Counted from the first letter of the stretch, positions 6,801-13,351 are shown. The stretch is 21,190 nt of DNA from DASRWD01 sp044507975 (GCA_044507975.1 JBIQIQ010000031.1:1-21190); one strand, 5' to 3'. The notes: a model not told the origin generated them from the letters alone. Program-made: numbers and translations.

Positions 6801-8398
6801 TCGCTGGTCACCGACGTAGACGTCACCGTGCCGTCGGCGCGGCGCACGACGACCGTCCAGCCGCGCTGCTCGGCGGCGTCCGACAACCCGTCTCCGTCGG
6901 TGTCCACGGCCGTGCCGCTCGCCGGGGTGCCCATGAACGACACCTGGTGGGGTTGCTCGCGGTCGGGCGGGACGACGAGGTTGCCCGCCAGGTCCGCGAC
7001 GTTCACGACCGTGAGGCGGTAGGGGATCTCGCTCTGGGTCAGCGTCGTGAGCGTCACCGACCGGCCGTTGGGCGCCAGCGTGGCCGCCGTGACGGAGACG
7101 ACCGCCTGCGTGCCCAAGGCACCGGAGCCCCCGGCGTCTCCGACTATGGCGTAGTGCAGCGGGTTCTCGGCGCTGTCGCTGCCGCCGCGGACCGGCTCGC
7201 TGAACGTGACGAGCACCCCGTTCGGCCCGGTCGAAACGGCACCGGTGACGCGGGGCGCGACGTCGTCCGGCGCGCCGGGGCCCGTCGGGCCCACCACGTC
7301 GACGGTCGTGTTCGCGCCGCCCCCTAGCGGGTTCGAGGCGGCGTCCCTGAGCCCTCGCACGGTCAGGCGGTAGAGCTGGCCCGGCATCAGGTCGGCGACG
7401 GACACCCGCAGGCGGGTGCCGTGCTGCTCGCTCGTCACCCCGTTGACGGCCACGCTCTGTCCGAAGGCGCCTTGGACGCCGATGTCGGAGGTCGCCACCG
7501 CGGCGGGCGGGGTGCCCGCGGCGACGGGCTCGCTGAAGTGAAGGAGGATGGTGTGGGCGTCGGCGGCGTACGCGGACGTCAGGTAGGGCGCCGTCCTGTC
7601 GTCCTCGGCGAGCCCGTAGAAGTCGGAGCCCGTCCGCAGCGGGTCGACGAGCGACCCGGTCAGGAGCGTCGTGGCGCCAGCCACCTCGAGGCGCTGGCGG
7701 CCCGCCGACATGGGGGTAGTGCTCACCAGCACGGTCGAGCGGTCGTTGCCGTTGTCGTCGAACGCCGCCGCGAGCACCGAGAAGCCGTCCGTCAGCACGC
7801 GGTAGGCGCCGGGCGCCAGAGCCTGGTCGCTCATGGGCACGGGGGCGCCGCTGGCGCCGTCGACGAACGAGACGAGCAGCGCGGTGGGGCCGATCGGCAC
7901 GACCCGGTCGACGACCGGCGCGGTGGCGGAGGACCCGACGAAGCTCGCTGCGGGCGTGGCGGCGCTCGCCTTCCAGCCGTCGGCGGCGCGTGCCACGCCG
8001 GTGACGGAGAGCTGGTATCCCCCGACCCGCTGAGGCTCGGTGGCCAGGGCCACCTCGTCGCCGCCCAGCGCGTAGGCGGCGATCACCTTCAAGGGTCCGC
8101 CGGCGCCGTCGACCACCTCGTAGTTGGCGGCGACGTTGGCGCCCTCCGAGACCGCCTGGTTGAACCTGACGACCACGCTGGTGGAGCTGGTCGCCGCGGC
8201 GGACTGCACGAGCAGAGGAGGGAGGTTCGGGTCGGGCCCACCCGCCGGCCCGCCGCATGCGACGAGCATGGCGAGGGCGGCGAGGACCGCTACCGATGCG
8301 CGGACCTGCGGGACTCGAGGTCGGCGCCGTCGGGCTCGACGGGCCAGGCGGCCGGATCGAAGGGGGCTCTCGGCGGTGGACGGGGCGACCTCGCTCAT
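3884..8398 (-). CDS. Giant lipoprotein: SbsA Ig-like domains, TSP3 calcium-binding repeats and an anthrax protective-antigen-like (Binary_toxB) core
   Basis: The 1504-residue protein starts at an ATG with AGGAG at 8405-8409 (6-nt spacing). An Arg-rich leader and hydrophobic stretch end in the lipobox L-V-A-C, so Cys48 should be lipidated. Residues about 60-495 form four SbsA-type Ig-like domains (recurring 'V-x-F-x-x-x-V' and 'Y-x-L-x-V' strands). The first TSP3 block is 499-623. Residues about 636-942 resemble protective antigen: an S/T-rich alternating strand pair (667-720, the pore-hairpin region), M-R-L-T-V-T-L-R-N-L-G (759-769), G-L-V-F-K-I, T-A-T-V-V-I-D-Y-G, and I-T-L-A-E-A-L (931-937, matching the PA 'M-T-L-K-E-A-L' helix). 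Two extra calcium loops (882-890, 907-918) interrupt this part. The second TSP3 block is 1027-1363, and an unrecognised 140-residue domain ends the protein. PA forms a ring-shaped pore that moves partner enzymes; no partner gene is seen here. A purely structural adhesin is the main alternative. The gene probably forms its own transcription unit. Confidence 0.7.
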   Translation of the reverse strand: MSEVAPSTAESPLRSGRLARRARRRRPRVPQVRASVAVLAALAMLVACGGPAGGPDPNLPPLLVQSAAATSSTSVVVRFNQAVSEGANVAANYEVVDGAGGPLKVIAAYALGGDEVALATEPQRVGGYQLSVTGVARAADGWKASAATPAASFVGSSATAPVVDRVVPIGPTALLVSFVDGASGAPVPMSDQALAPGAYRVLTDGFSVLAAAFDDNGNDRSTVLVSTTPMSAGRQRLEVAGATTLLTGSLVDPLRTGSDFYGLAEDDRTAPYLTSAYAADAHTILLHFSEPVAAGTPPAAVATSDIGVQGAFGQSVAVNGVTSEQHGTRLRVSVADLMPGQLYRLTVRGLRDAASNPLGGGANTTVDVVGPTGPGAPDDVAPRVTGAVSTGPNGVLVTFSEPVRGGSDSAENPLHYAIVGDAGGSGALGTQAVVSVTAATLAPNGRSVTLTTLTQSEIPYRLTVVNVADLAGNLVVPPDREQPHQVSFMGTPASGTAVDTDGDGLSDAAEQRGWTVVVRRADGTVTSTSVTSDPLLADTDGDGVDDLLERTYLTNPRSSDTDSDDLTDEWELYYVYSDPTDQDTDGDGLIDGLEWWFFRTSANLEDTDGDQILDGDEINLGNRNPRLADLPLPGIEVGAVDLQLDVRFAATSQRGTRELESASYSSTLTQSESRSTSNTDSNTQEFVVKAGVEVSWSAKVDFGAAGKFKAETAYTGQWTSSFTAESSRETQNAYERSTQTDRELEVDESLTREVVGAAMRLTVTLRNLGDIAFNLSDVQVSAFMLDPTFPGRLIPIATLTPESEPAAGYNLGPLVPERGPLVFVNDQVFPALVEELMRNPAGLVFKISNFDITDEFGRNFAFTSQDVNDRTATVVIDYGAADSDGDGEGDITERLKVSTSAGRPMFDANGDGVIDDDDRILFDDRGRQVGITLAEALEEVLGLVHYDEDKTGTSTLSPTQIENSYSTRVIGGVERLWRVRSASRELGNPLKAWVVLTPEGIVDGSAQDVRTRVLGAGEGITLAFVQDLDDDGLPAALEYMHGCSDSDRDIAPAGAPDGVIDGIDTDLDGLTDSFEVFEGWRVSVRGKGDYMGYASCARVDSDGDGLTDAEEWNLGTDAKKRDTDGDGLTDHEEVNGFDIDMRFGPDLFGVTTDPLDPDSDGDTLPDGAERDLGVDPNTHDGDLVFDDDGDTLVNALEDAGWEVTVYAVSATPYVQPTGVTTTVTSDRDRADTDGDGVRDDVERQRGTNPRAADTDGDGLTDLEEHLLGTDPLDADTDDDLLSDGVEVKTGRRIEVPGRAPYTVFSDPTVADADLDLVVDGHEALFGTDPTMYDTDEDGASDKVEIDRNGDADPNNDTDPTVRDQLLRITYEMQGVRTSFNNICGEAGMGSAWVSGYFYYSLAGTTHGGHYTTGGKNLGTDYVSVSNDLRVLTAAQGASIQAYTTNLTRWDGEIPYSLQNVNRTFTTGNGLFDTITQQEFRQTQTSGNPEDCVVNVRFTITPLND
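4310..5323 (-). repeat. C-terminal thrombospondin type 3 calcium-binding repeat array
   Basis: Residues 1027-1363 of the lipoprotein contain about twelve D-x-D-x-D-G-x-x-D loops separated by E-x-x-x-G-T-D-P-type spacers. At DNA level the plus-strand 15-mer GTCGCCGTCGGTGTC or a one-base variant recurs, for example at 4628, 4694, 5021 and 5087. The loops bind Ca2+ and make a rigid rod in known TSP3 proteins. Confidence 0.85.
6530..6904 (-). repeat. N-terminal thrombospondin type 3 / PA domain 1'-like calcium-binding block
   Basis: Residues 499-623 hold five D-x-D-x-D loops. The first, D499-T-D-G-D-G-L-S-D507 with E510 and the following R-G-W-T-V, closely parallels the calcium site just after the furin site of anthrax protective antigen (D-R-D-N-D-G-I-P-D...E-V-E-G-Y-T-V, quoted from memory). 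The same DNA 15-mer recurs at 6569, 6638 and 6773. Confidence 0.8.
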
Positions 8399-8578
8399 AC
8401 CCTGCTCCTCACGTACGTGACGTGGCCGCTGGGGCGTGCCGCCGGTCCGGGCGGAGGTCGAGAGGTGCTTGGACCGGGCAGGCTTGCCGCACAGCAGGAA
8501 TGTGAAGCAGAGAACGGTATCACGCGCCGCTCATCGGCGTCTCATGTGCCGGCGGCCGAGCCTGGCCGTGTTCGAGGC

Positions 8579-8612
8579 GAGGGGGCGGCGCCGGACCGCG
8601 CGCCGCCCCCTC
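8579..8612 (-). terminator. Strong GC-rich hairpin after the NCS2 permease
   Basis: GAGGGGGCGGCGC (8579-8591) is perfectly complementary to GCGCCGCCCCCTC (8600-8612): a 13-bp stem with an 8-nt loop, 17 nt past the permease stop. No T-tract follows on the minus strand. The rest of 8399-8628 holds only the lipoprotein's ribosome binding site; I see no convincing promoter for it there. Confidence 0.65.
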
Positions 8613-8628
8613 TACGGTCGCGTCTGGA

Positions 8629-9945
8629 TCAGACCAGCAGCAGCACGATCGACAGCAGGAAGATGACCCAGAGCATCGGAGGCACCTCGGCCAGCTTGCC
8701 CAGCAGCACCTTCATCAGCACGTAGACGATGAACGCCAGGACGATGCCCATGGTGATCGAGTACGTGAAGGGGATCGCGATCATCGCGACGAACCCCGGG
8801 ATCACGTTCTCGTAGTCGCCCCAGTCGAGGTCCCGGAGTGCGCCCATCATGAAGAGCCCGACCAAGACGAGCACGGGGGCGGTGGCGACGGCGGGGATAA
8901 GGCCCAGGAGCGGCGAGAGGAACATGAACGGCAGGAAGAGCAGGCCGGTCACCACGGCGGTGAGGCCGGAGCGGCCGCCCGCGTTCACGCCCGCGGCCGA
9001 CTCGATGTACGACGTGCCTGACGAGCTGCCCACCAGGCCGGAGAACGTGGTCGAGATCGCGTCGGCGAGCATCGCCTTGCCCACGTTCTTAGGGGTGCCG
9101 TCGGCTTCCTGGAGGCCTGCGACCTTCGCGACGCCGACGAACGTAGAGATCGAGTCGAACATGTCGGTGAAGAGCAGCGCGAACACGGGGCCGATGACGG
9201 CCACGCTGAGGACGCCGGCGATGTCGAGCGCCAGCACCGTCTCGACCGAGGGCGCCGCCACGAGGCTCGTCGGGTAGAACACCGCGTTCTCCACCCAGCC
9301 GAGCGCCTGGAAGATCATCGCGAACACGGTGGCGGCGACGATGGCGATGAGCAGTGCGCCCGTCACCTTCCTGACGAGGAGCCAGCCCGCGATCACGATG
9401 CCGATCATGAACAGGACGAACATCGGGTCGAAGCCGCCGAACCCGATGATCGTCCCCGGGTTCGCGACGATGACGCCGGCGTTGATCATGCCGATGAGCG
9501 CGAGGAAGAGACCGATGCCGGCGGCCACGCCGAGCCGCACCCCGGCCGGCACCGCCCGCACGATCGCCTCGCGGACGTTGAGGCCGGGTAGGGAGATGAC
9601 GACGAACACTACGCCCGAGAGGAACACGGCCGCGAGCGCCTGCTGCCAAGTCAGGCCGAGGCCCAGCACGAGGGTGAACGTGAAGAACGCGTTGAGCCCC
9701 ATGCCTGGGGCGACGGCGATGGGCAGGTTCGCCAGGAACCCCATCAGGATGGAGGAGAGGCCGGCGACCATGACCGTCGCGAACAACGCGCCGTCGACCG
9801 GAACGCCCGCCTGCCCGAGGATCTGCGGGTTCACGACGATGATGTAGGCCATCGTCAGGAACGTGGTCAGGCCGGCGATGACCTCCGTGCGCGGGTTCGT
9901 GCCCAGTTCCCTGAGCTTGAAGGTGGACTCCAGCCACTGGCTCAT
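8629..9945 (-). CDS. NCS2 family (AzgA-type) purine permease
   Basis: This 438-residue integral membrane protein has about 12-14 hydrophobic segments and the usual length of the AzgA branch of nucleobase:cation symporter 2 proteins. These import guanine, hypoxanthine, xanthine or adenine with protons. The opening motif N-P-R-T-E-V-I-A-G-L-T-T-F-L-T-M-A-Y is diagnostic. So are A-P-G-M-G-L-N-A-F-F (GMGLN at 81-85), F-D-S-I-S-T-F-V-G and G-T-S-Y-I-E-S-A-A-G-V-N-A-G-G-R-S-G-L-T (E315-T328), the substrate-binding helix region. The start ATG has AAGGAG at 9952-9957 with 6-nt spacing; a second ATG four bases upstream is out of frame. It appears to be a single-gene unit between a promoter candidate at 10036-10064 and a hairpin at 8579-8612. 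No purine catabolic enzyme is adjacent, so the exact base transported is not resolved. Confidence 0.92.
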   Translation of the reverse strand: MSQWLESTFKLRELGTNPRTEVIAGLTTFLTMAYIIVVNPQILGQAGVPVDGALFATVMVAGLSSILMGFLANLPIAVAPGMGLNAFFTFTLVLGLGLTWQQALAAVFLSGVVFVVISLPGLNVREAIVRAVPAGVRLGVAAGIGLFLALIGMINAGVIVANPGTIIGFGGFDPMFVLFMIGIVIAGWLLVRKVTGALLIAIVAATVFAMIFQALGWVENAVFYPTSLVAAPSVETVLALDIAGVLSVAVIGPVFALLFTDMFDSISTFVGVAKVAGLQEADGTPKNVGKAMLADAISTTFSGLVGSSSGTSYIESAAGVNAGGRSGLTAVVTGLLFLPFMFLSPLLGLIPAVATAPVLVLVGLFMMGALRDLDWGDYENVIPGFVAMIAIPFTYSITMGIVLAFIVYVLMKVLLGKLAEVPPMLWVIFLLSIVLLLV

Positions 9946-10035
9946 CCATCGCTCCTTGCGGCACAGGGGTGAGCTCCCTGCCCGGACTTATCGCCGGCCA
10001 AGCCGCGGTTCGCAGGTTCGCCGCTCACGCGCCCG

Positions 10036-10064
10036 AAGGTAACACGATTCGCCGCCGGTCTCAG
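10036..10064 (-). promoter_or_regulatory. Putative promoter of the NCS2 permease
   Basis: On the minus strand, CTGAGA (10059-10064, 4/6 to TTGACA) and TACCTT (10036-10041) are separated by 17 nt, with TG one base before the -10 (extended -10, TGNTANNNT). Transcription would begin about 83 nt before the ATG. I saw no purine riboswitch-like fold in that leader. Confidence 0.4.
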
Positions 10065-10123
10065 CAGGTTCTCATGTGGCCGTCTGGGACGGTGTTCTTA
10101 GCGGAGGTCCGCAGGGGAATCGA

Positions 10124-10147
10124 TGGGTGGGCGCCACCCAGGGGTGG
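10124..10147 (-). terminator. Overlapping alternative hairpins downstream of the RraA-like gene
   Basis: TGGGTGG (10124-10130) pairs with CCACCCA (10134-10140) around GCG. The same CCACCC (10134-10139) can instead pair with GGGTGG (10142-10147). On the minus strand the structure lies 34 nt past the RraA stop and could end the four-gene operon. No long T-tract follows, only ATTCCCC. Confidence 0.5.
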
Positions 10148-10180
10148 TGCTCCTCGCGCGATAGGTCGAAGGCCAGGCTC

Positions 10181-10807
10181 CTAAGCCCCCTCGACGAGGC
10201 GCCTGAGGCCGTGGATGTCGAACGAGGTCTCTCCGGCAGCGAATCGCTCGCGCATCGCGCGCTCCTTCTCGAGGCGGGCCCGCGACGCCTCCAGGACCGC
10301 GGCGACGCGTTCCTCGGCGACCACGACGGCGCCGTCGCGGTCGAGTACGACGACGTCGCCGGCGCGCACCAGCGCGCCGCCCACGCTCACGGCCTCGCCG
10401 ACGGCGCCGACGCCGCTCTTGCTGGCGCCGCGGACGCGCACGTAGCGCGTCCATACCGGCAGCCCGAGCGCGACCAGCTCCTCGACGTCGCGCACCGAAG
10501 CGTCGACGAGCAGCCCGGCCGCCCCGCGGACCTGCATCTGGCTAACGAGCAGCTCGCCCACGAGCGCGACCGGCGCCGGCTCGGGCATCGTCAGGACGAC
10601 CACGTCGCCGGGGCGGATGCGCTCGATCGCAGCGTGCACCATCAAGTTGTCGCCTTGGCCGCACATGACCGGCAGCGCTGGACCGGCGACCCGGGAGCCC
10701 GGGATCAGCTGGGTCAGCTCGACGTCGACGAGCCCCTGGCGCCCCGACGCCTCGTAGACCGTGGCCACGCCGAGCCGGCCGAGCTCCTCCAGGACGGCTG
10801 CGCTCAC
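10181..10807 (-). CDS. RraA family protein, probable HMG/CHA-type class II pyruvate aldolase
   Basis: The 208-residue protein is the normal length for the RraA fold. It shows G-Q-G-D-N-L-M-V-H-A-A-I (H58) and G-E-L-L-V (84-88). V-D-A-S-V-R-D (101-107) follows, where R106 and D107 match the conserved Arg (pyruvate binding) and Asp (metal water ligand) of 4-hydroxy-4-methyl-2-oxoglutarate / 4-carboxy-4-hydroxy-2-oxoadipate aldolases. Those enzymes split a C6-C7 hydroxy-oxo-diacid to pyruvate plus oxaloacetate or pyruvate. Regulators of RNase E have the same fold but lack a catabolic context. The start is GTG, overlapping the upstream TGA in GTGA (10804-10807), so it is the last gene of the operon and translationally coupled. 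The GalB-like protein directly upstream supports an aldolase role; the exact substrate is inferred. Confidence 0.8.
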   Translation of the reverse strand: MSAAVLEELGRLGVATVYEASGRQGLVDVELTQLIPGSRVAGPALPVMCGQGDNLMVHAAIERIRPGDVVVLTMPEPAPVALVGELLVSQMQVRGAAGLLVDASVRDVEELVALGLPVWTRYVRVRGASKSGVGAVGEAVSVGGALVRAGDVVVLDRDGAVVVAEERVAAVLEASRARLEKERAMRERFAAGETSFDIHGLRRLVEGA

Positions 10808-11517
10808 AGGCCCTCGACCACCAGGGGCAGCACGCGCTGCAGCGCCTCGGCCTGCCTGACCTGCTGCTTGCCGGAGATGCGCCGGGCGTGGTTGCCGCGA
10901 CGACCCGCCAGCTCCGTGTAGTACTCCTTCAGGTAGCTCTGGGCGCCCATCGCGGCCATGGCCGCAACCTTCCTGTCGAAGACCGGGGTGATGTCCACGA
11001 ACGTGTTGGGGGAGAAGCCGCAGAGCTCGGGTTGGTGCGGCTCGAAGAGGTAGACGGCAGGCGGGTCGATGCGCTCGAACGCGCTCGCCACGCCGGCGCC
11101 CGACGAGAGCAGTCGCGCCTTCTGGACTACGTCGTGAGCGACGGGATGGTCGGGATTGAACGGATCCACCGCCGTGTGGGTGAGCACGACCTCCGGGGCC
11201 TCGTCCCTGAAGAGCTGCACGACGCGTTCCATCGCCGCGGCGTCGATCTCGAGGGGGTAGTCGCCGAGGTCGAGGCAGAGGAAGCGCGCGCCGACCGCCG
11301 CGGCCGCCTCCTCGGCCTGCTCGTGCCGGATGTGCTTGACGTTGTCGACCGTTTGGCCCGGTTCCTTCCAGAGCTCACCCGACTCGCCGCGCTCGCCGTA
11401 CGAGAGCGCCACGACCACCGCCTCCCCGCCGTTCTGCGTCGTGACCGCTATGGTGCCAGCGGCCCGCCACACGAAGTCGGCGGAGTGGGCACCTACCACC
11501 AGCAGCTTGCGGGCCAT
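10804..11517 (-). CDS. PIG-L (LmbE) fold protein, GalB-like 4-oxalomesaconate hydratase candidate
   Basis: This 237-residue protein has the PIG-L Rossmann-like fold start K-L-L-V-V-G-A-H-S-A-D-F-V-W-R. Classical PIG-L deacetylases carry H-P-D-D-E here. In this protein H11 and D14 are kept, but the second Asp (the deacetylase base) is Phe15. That H-S-A-D-F-V-W-R variant is what I recall for GalB, the zinc-dependent hydratase of the gallate pathway that converts 4-oxalomesaconate to 4-carboxy-4-hydroxy-2-oxoadipate. A later H-P-V-A-H-D-V-V supplies the third metal ligand. GalB acts immediately before the GalC/LigK aldolase, and an RraA-fold aldolase-like gene follows here with a GTGA overlap. 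I infer a hydratase acting on a related unsaturated oxo-diacid. A de-N-acetylase is the alternative. No ring-cleavage dioxygenase is in the window, so an aromatic origin of the substrate is unproven. Confidence 0.7.
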   Translation of the reverse strand: MARKLLVVGAHSADFVWRAAGTIAVTTQNGGEAVVVALSYGERGESGELWKEPGQTVDNVKHIRHEQAEEAAAAVGARFLCLDLGDYPLEIDAAAMERVVQLFRDEAPEVVLTHTAVDPFNPDHPVAHDVVQKARLLSSGAGVASAFERIDPPAVYLFEPHQPELCGFSPNTFVDITPVFDRKVAAMAAMGAQSYLKEYYTELAGRRGNHARRISGKQQVRQAEALQRVLPLVVEGL

Positions 11518-12434
11518 CAGTCGTCACCTATCAGGCGCCGCGAGTTCTCCACGGTCATCCTGCGCACCTCGTCGGCGGTGAAGCCCGCGTCGAGGAACGC
11601 GTCCGCCATCAACGTCACGCCGTCGTGCACCGGTGGGTTGTTCGGCTGCCCCAGGTCGCTGGAGATCAGGGAGTTGGCCACGCCCGTCGCCCGCACGTTG
11701 GCGAACATGCGCTCCCAGGTGACCTTCCCGCTGTGCGCCGTCGTGAAGCACCTCTCCAGCAGGGCACCGCGCTCGGCGAGCGCCCCCTGGTCCTCCGCGC
11801 TGAGGTCCTGAGAGGGGAACTCGGGGTGCGTGATGACGATGCGCTTCACGCCCTCCTCGATCGCCGCGTCGACGACGGCGAAGATCTCGTTCCGGCTCAG
11901 GTGTCCGGTGGCCAGGACGAGGTCGTTGCGGGCGATCGAGCGCAGCACGTTCCGGGCGGCCGGGAGCACGGCCCCGGTGTCGTCGACCACCGGCACGGGG
12001 TCGCTGGTGACGCCTTCGGAGCGGAGCTGCAGCGCCATGGCCGCCCAGAAGGGGAGCTTGGCGCCCGGGGCGGGGTCGGTCCTGCCGGCCGGCTCGTTCA
12101 CCGCGTCGACGGTCGGGAACCACACGTACCTGATCCCCTCGCGGGCCGCGAGCTCGATCGCCAGGGCGTTCATGCCGCCGACGGCGGAGTTGAGGGTGAT
12201 CGAGCCGATGACGTTCACGCCAGGGACCGCCTCGCGCGTCAGGGCGGCGCGGCCGGCGGTGTGCGTGTAGTGCGACTTGATCACGTACCCGGCCAGGCCG
12301 TGGCGCGCGAAGTCACGGGCGATCTCCAGGTCCGACGCGATGCGCTTCATCGTGTCGGGGCCGCTGTGGACGTGCAGGTCGTAGGCGCCTCTCACCAGGT
12401 CGCGCGCGCGTTGCGAGGGTATCGGGTTCGTCAT
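11517..12434 (-). CDS. DUF6282 family amidohydrolase-like protein
   Basis: The 305-residue protein begins with G-A-Y-D-L-H-V-H-S-G-P-D (D19, H21, H23). This is the H-x-H strand-1 metal motif of the amidohydrolase/PHP-like TIM-barrel superfamily in the form typical of DUF6282. Later metal or proton-relay candidates are the lysine-histidine pair in V-I-K-S-H-Y-T-H (about 56-63), T-G-H-L-S, T-H-P-E-F-P-S-Q and S-S-D-L-G-Q. Such enzymes hydrolyse C-N, C-O or lactone bonds; the reaction of this family is unknown to me. The ATG sits in an ATGA overlap with the oxidoreductase (12431-12434), and its TGA overlaps the next ATG by one base. A longer frame reaching 12824 is only antisense to part of, and out of phase with, the upstream gene and is rejected. 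In this operon it may open a lactone or handle the early pathway intermediate. Confidence 0.75.
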   Translation of the reverse strand: MTNPIPSQRARDLVRGAYDLHVHSGPDTMKRIASDLEIARDFARHGLAGYVIKSHYTHTAGRAALTREAVPGVNVIGSITLNSAVGGMNALAIELAAREGIRYVWFPTVDAVNEPAGRTDPAPGAKLPFWAAMALQLRSEGVTSDPVPVVDDTGAVLPAARNVLRSIARNDLVLATGHLSRNEIFAVVDAAIEEGVKRIVITHPEFPSQDLSAEDQGALAERGALLERCFTTAHSGKVTWERMFANVRATGVANSLISSDLGQPNNPPVHDGVTLMADAFLDAGFTADEVRRMTVENSRRLIGDD

Positions 12435-13207
12435 GCGATCTCCTCCTTCACGAGCCTGCGAAGGCTCGAGACCGTTCCTCTGGTGGCGTCGGACGGGACG
12501 CCGAGCTCGTCGAGGACCTCCAGCGCCGCCTCCATCTCGTGGAGCCGGCGGGCGGCGTGCTTGCGGGTGCCGTCCTCGAAGCGCCTCACCTCGCCGGGCG
12601 CGGCGAAGAGTTCTTGGATCTGGGCTTCCATCCACCCCTCGAGCCCTGCCGCTCTGGCGGCGTCCATGGCCTCGACGATCACGGACGCGAAGCCCTTCAT
12701 GAACACGCTGCGGACCAGCTTCCTGCGAGCGGCCTCCCCGGGCGGGCCGTCGAGCACCTCCACAGGAGTGCCGAAGCCGCGCACGAGGTCGGCGAAGGCG
12801 ATGGCCGCCTCCCCGGAGACGCACATCGGGGTCCGTACGCCCCTGCCTGGGACGGGCGCCATGAGGGCGACGTCGACGAACGACGCCCCGCTGCCGTCGA
12901 TCGCCTGGGCGACACGGCGCTTGACCTCGGGTGCCGCGGTGTTGAGCTCGGCGTAGACGACGCCCGGCCTGAGGGCGGGGAGCGCGTTCCGCGCCGCCTC
13001 GACCGCGGCCGACGCCCAGTTGACGCTGAGGACGTGATCGGCCCCGTACGCCGCTTCGGCCTCCGAGGCCATGCGTTCGACCGCCGGCGGGGTCGGCCGG
13101 GGCTGCGGGTCGTAGGCGAACACCCGCGCCCCACCTGCCACGAGGTCAGAGGCGATGGCGGACCCAGCCTCGCCCAACCCCAGCACCGCGACCCTCGGTC
13201 GTTCCAT
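12431..13207 (-). CDS. NAD(P)-dependent oxidoreductase, 6PGDH-type N-terminus with DUF1932 C-terminus
   Basis: This 258-residue protein starts with a Rossmann fold V-A-V-L-G-L-G-E-A-G-S (G10, G12, G15). D33 at the end of the second strand (F-A-Y-D-P) suggests NAD preference. The C-terminal half contains R-K-L-V-R-S-V-F-M-K-G-F-A-S, matching the conserved Lys/Ser-bearing helix of the DUF1932 domain, the shortened analogue of the 6-phosphogluconate/3-hydroxyisobutyrate dehydrogenase C-domain. The family oxidises beta-hydroxy acids or reduces the corresponding semialdehydes. The ATG at 13207 has GGGAG about 6 nt upstream. It is first in the four-gene minus-strand operon, behind a promoter with TTGACA (13318-13323) and TAGCAT (13295-13300), leaving a leader of about 80 nt. 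It probably performs the first oxidation of the imported hydroxy acid; this is inference. Confidence 0.82.
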   Translation of the reverse strand: MERPRVAVLGLGEAGSAIASDLVAGGARVFAYDPQPRPTPPAVERMASEAEAAYGADHVLSVNWASAAVEAARNALPALRPGVVYAELNTAAPEVKRRVAQAIDGSGASFVDVALMAPVPGRGVRTPMCVSGEAAIAFADLVRGFGTPVEVLDGPPGEAARRKLVRSVFMKGFASVIVEAMDAARAAGLEGWMEAQIQELFAAPGEVRRFEDGTRKHAARRLHEMEAALEVLDELGVPSDATRGTVSSLRRLVKEEIA

Positions 13208-13294
13208 CCACCGCTCCCGTCGACCGCTACGCCTAGCCGCCGCCTCCGAGGGGCGTGCCCTCGCTGCGCTACGGTCGCGCCTGAAACGCCACGG

Positions 13295-13323
13295 ATGCTA
13301 GCAACCGCCACCAGTAGTGTCAA
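13295..13323 (-). promoter_or_regulatory. Promoter of the four-gene catabolic operon
   Basis: On the minus strand a perfect TTGACA (13318-13323) is followed after 17 nt by TAGCAT (13295-13300, 4/6). Its -35 faces that of the plus-strand promoter 20 nt away. Confidence 0.6.
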
Positions 13324-13339
13324 CGAACTCTTGAGCAAG

Positions 13340-13351
13340 ATTGTTGACAAT
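13340..13351. promoter_or_regulatory. Palindromic operator candidate for the FCD GntR regulator
   Basis: ATTGT-TG-ACAAT (13340-13351) overlaps the plus-strand -35 box. The GT...AC core within T-T-G-T/A-C-A-A half-sites resembles FadR/FCD-type GntR operators. A wider inverted repeat TGTCAAC (13318-13324) / GTTGACA (13343-13349) ties both promoters together. Confidence 0.5.

Noticed and set aside
3971..7327. A 1118-codon open frame on the plus strand, antisense to the giant lipoprotein
   Set aside because: It arises because the GAC/GGC-rich TSP3 codons read as GTC/GCC on the other strand and so lack stops. The translation is low-complexity V/A/R/D with no domains, while the minus-strand frame has a signal peptide, ribosome binding site and recognisable domains.
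9946..10180. Possible purine riboswitch ahead of the NCS2 permease
   Set aside because: I could not find the paired loops and conserved pyrimidine core of a purine riboswitch, and the leader is very GC-rich. Only a promoter candidate and a hairpin are supported.
12435..12824. N-terminal extension of the DUF6282 frame
   Set aside because: It lies wholly inside the oxidoreductase gene in another frame with Arg-rich shadow composition. The ATG at 12434 directly precedes the conserved D-L-H-V-H start.
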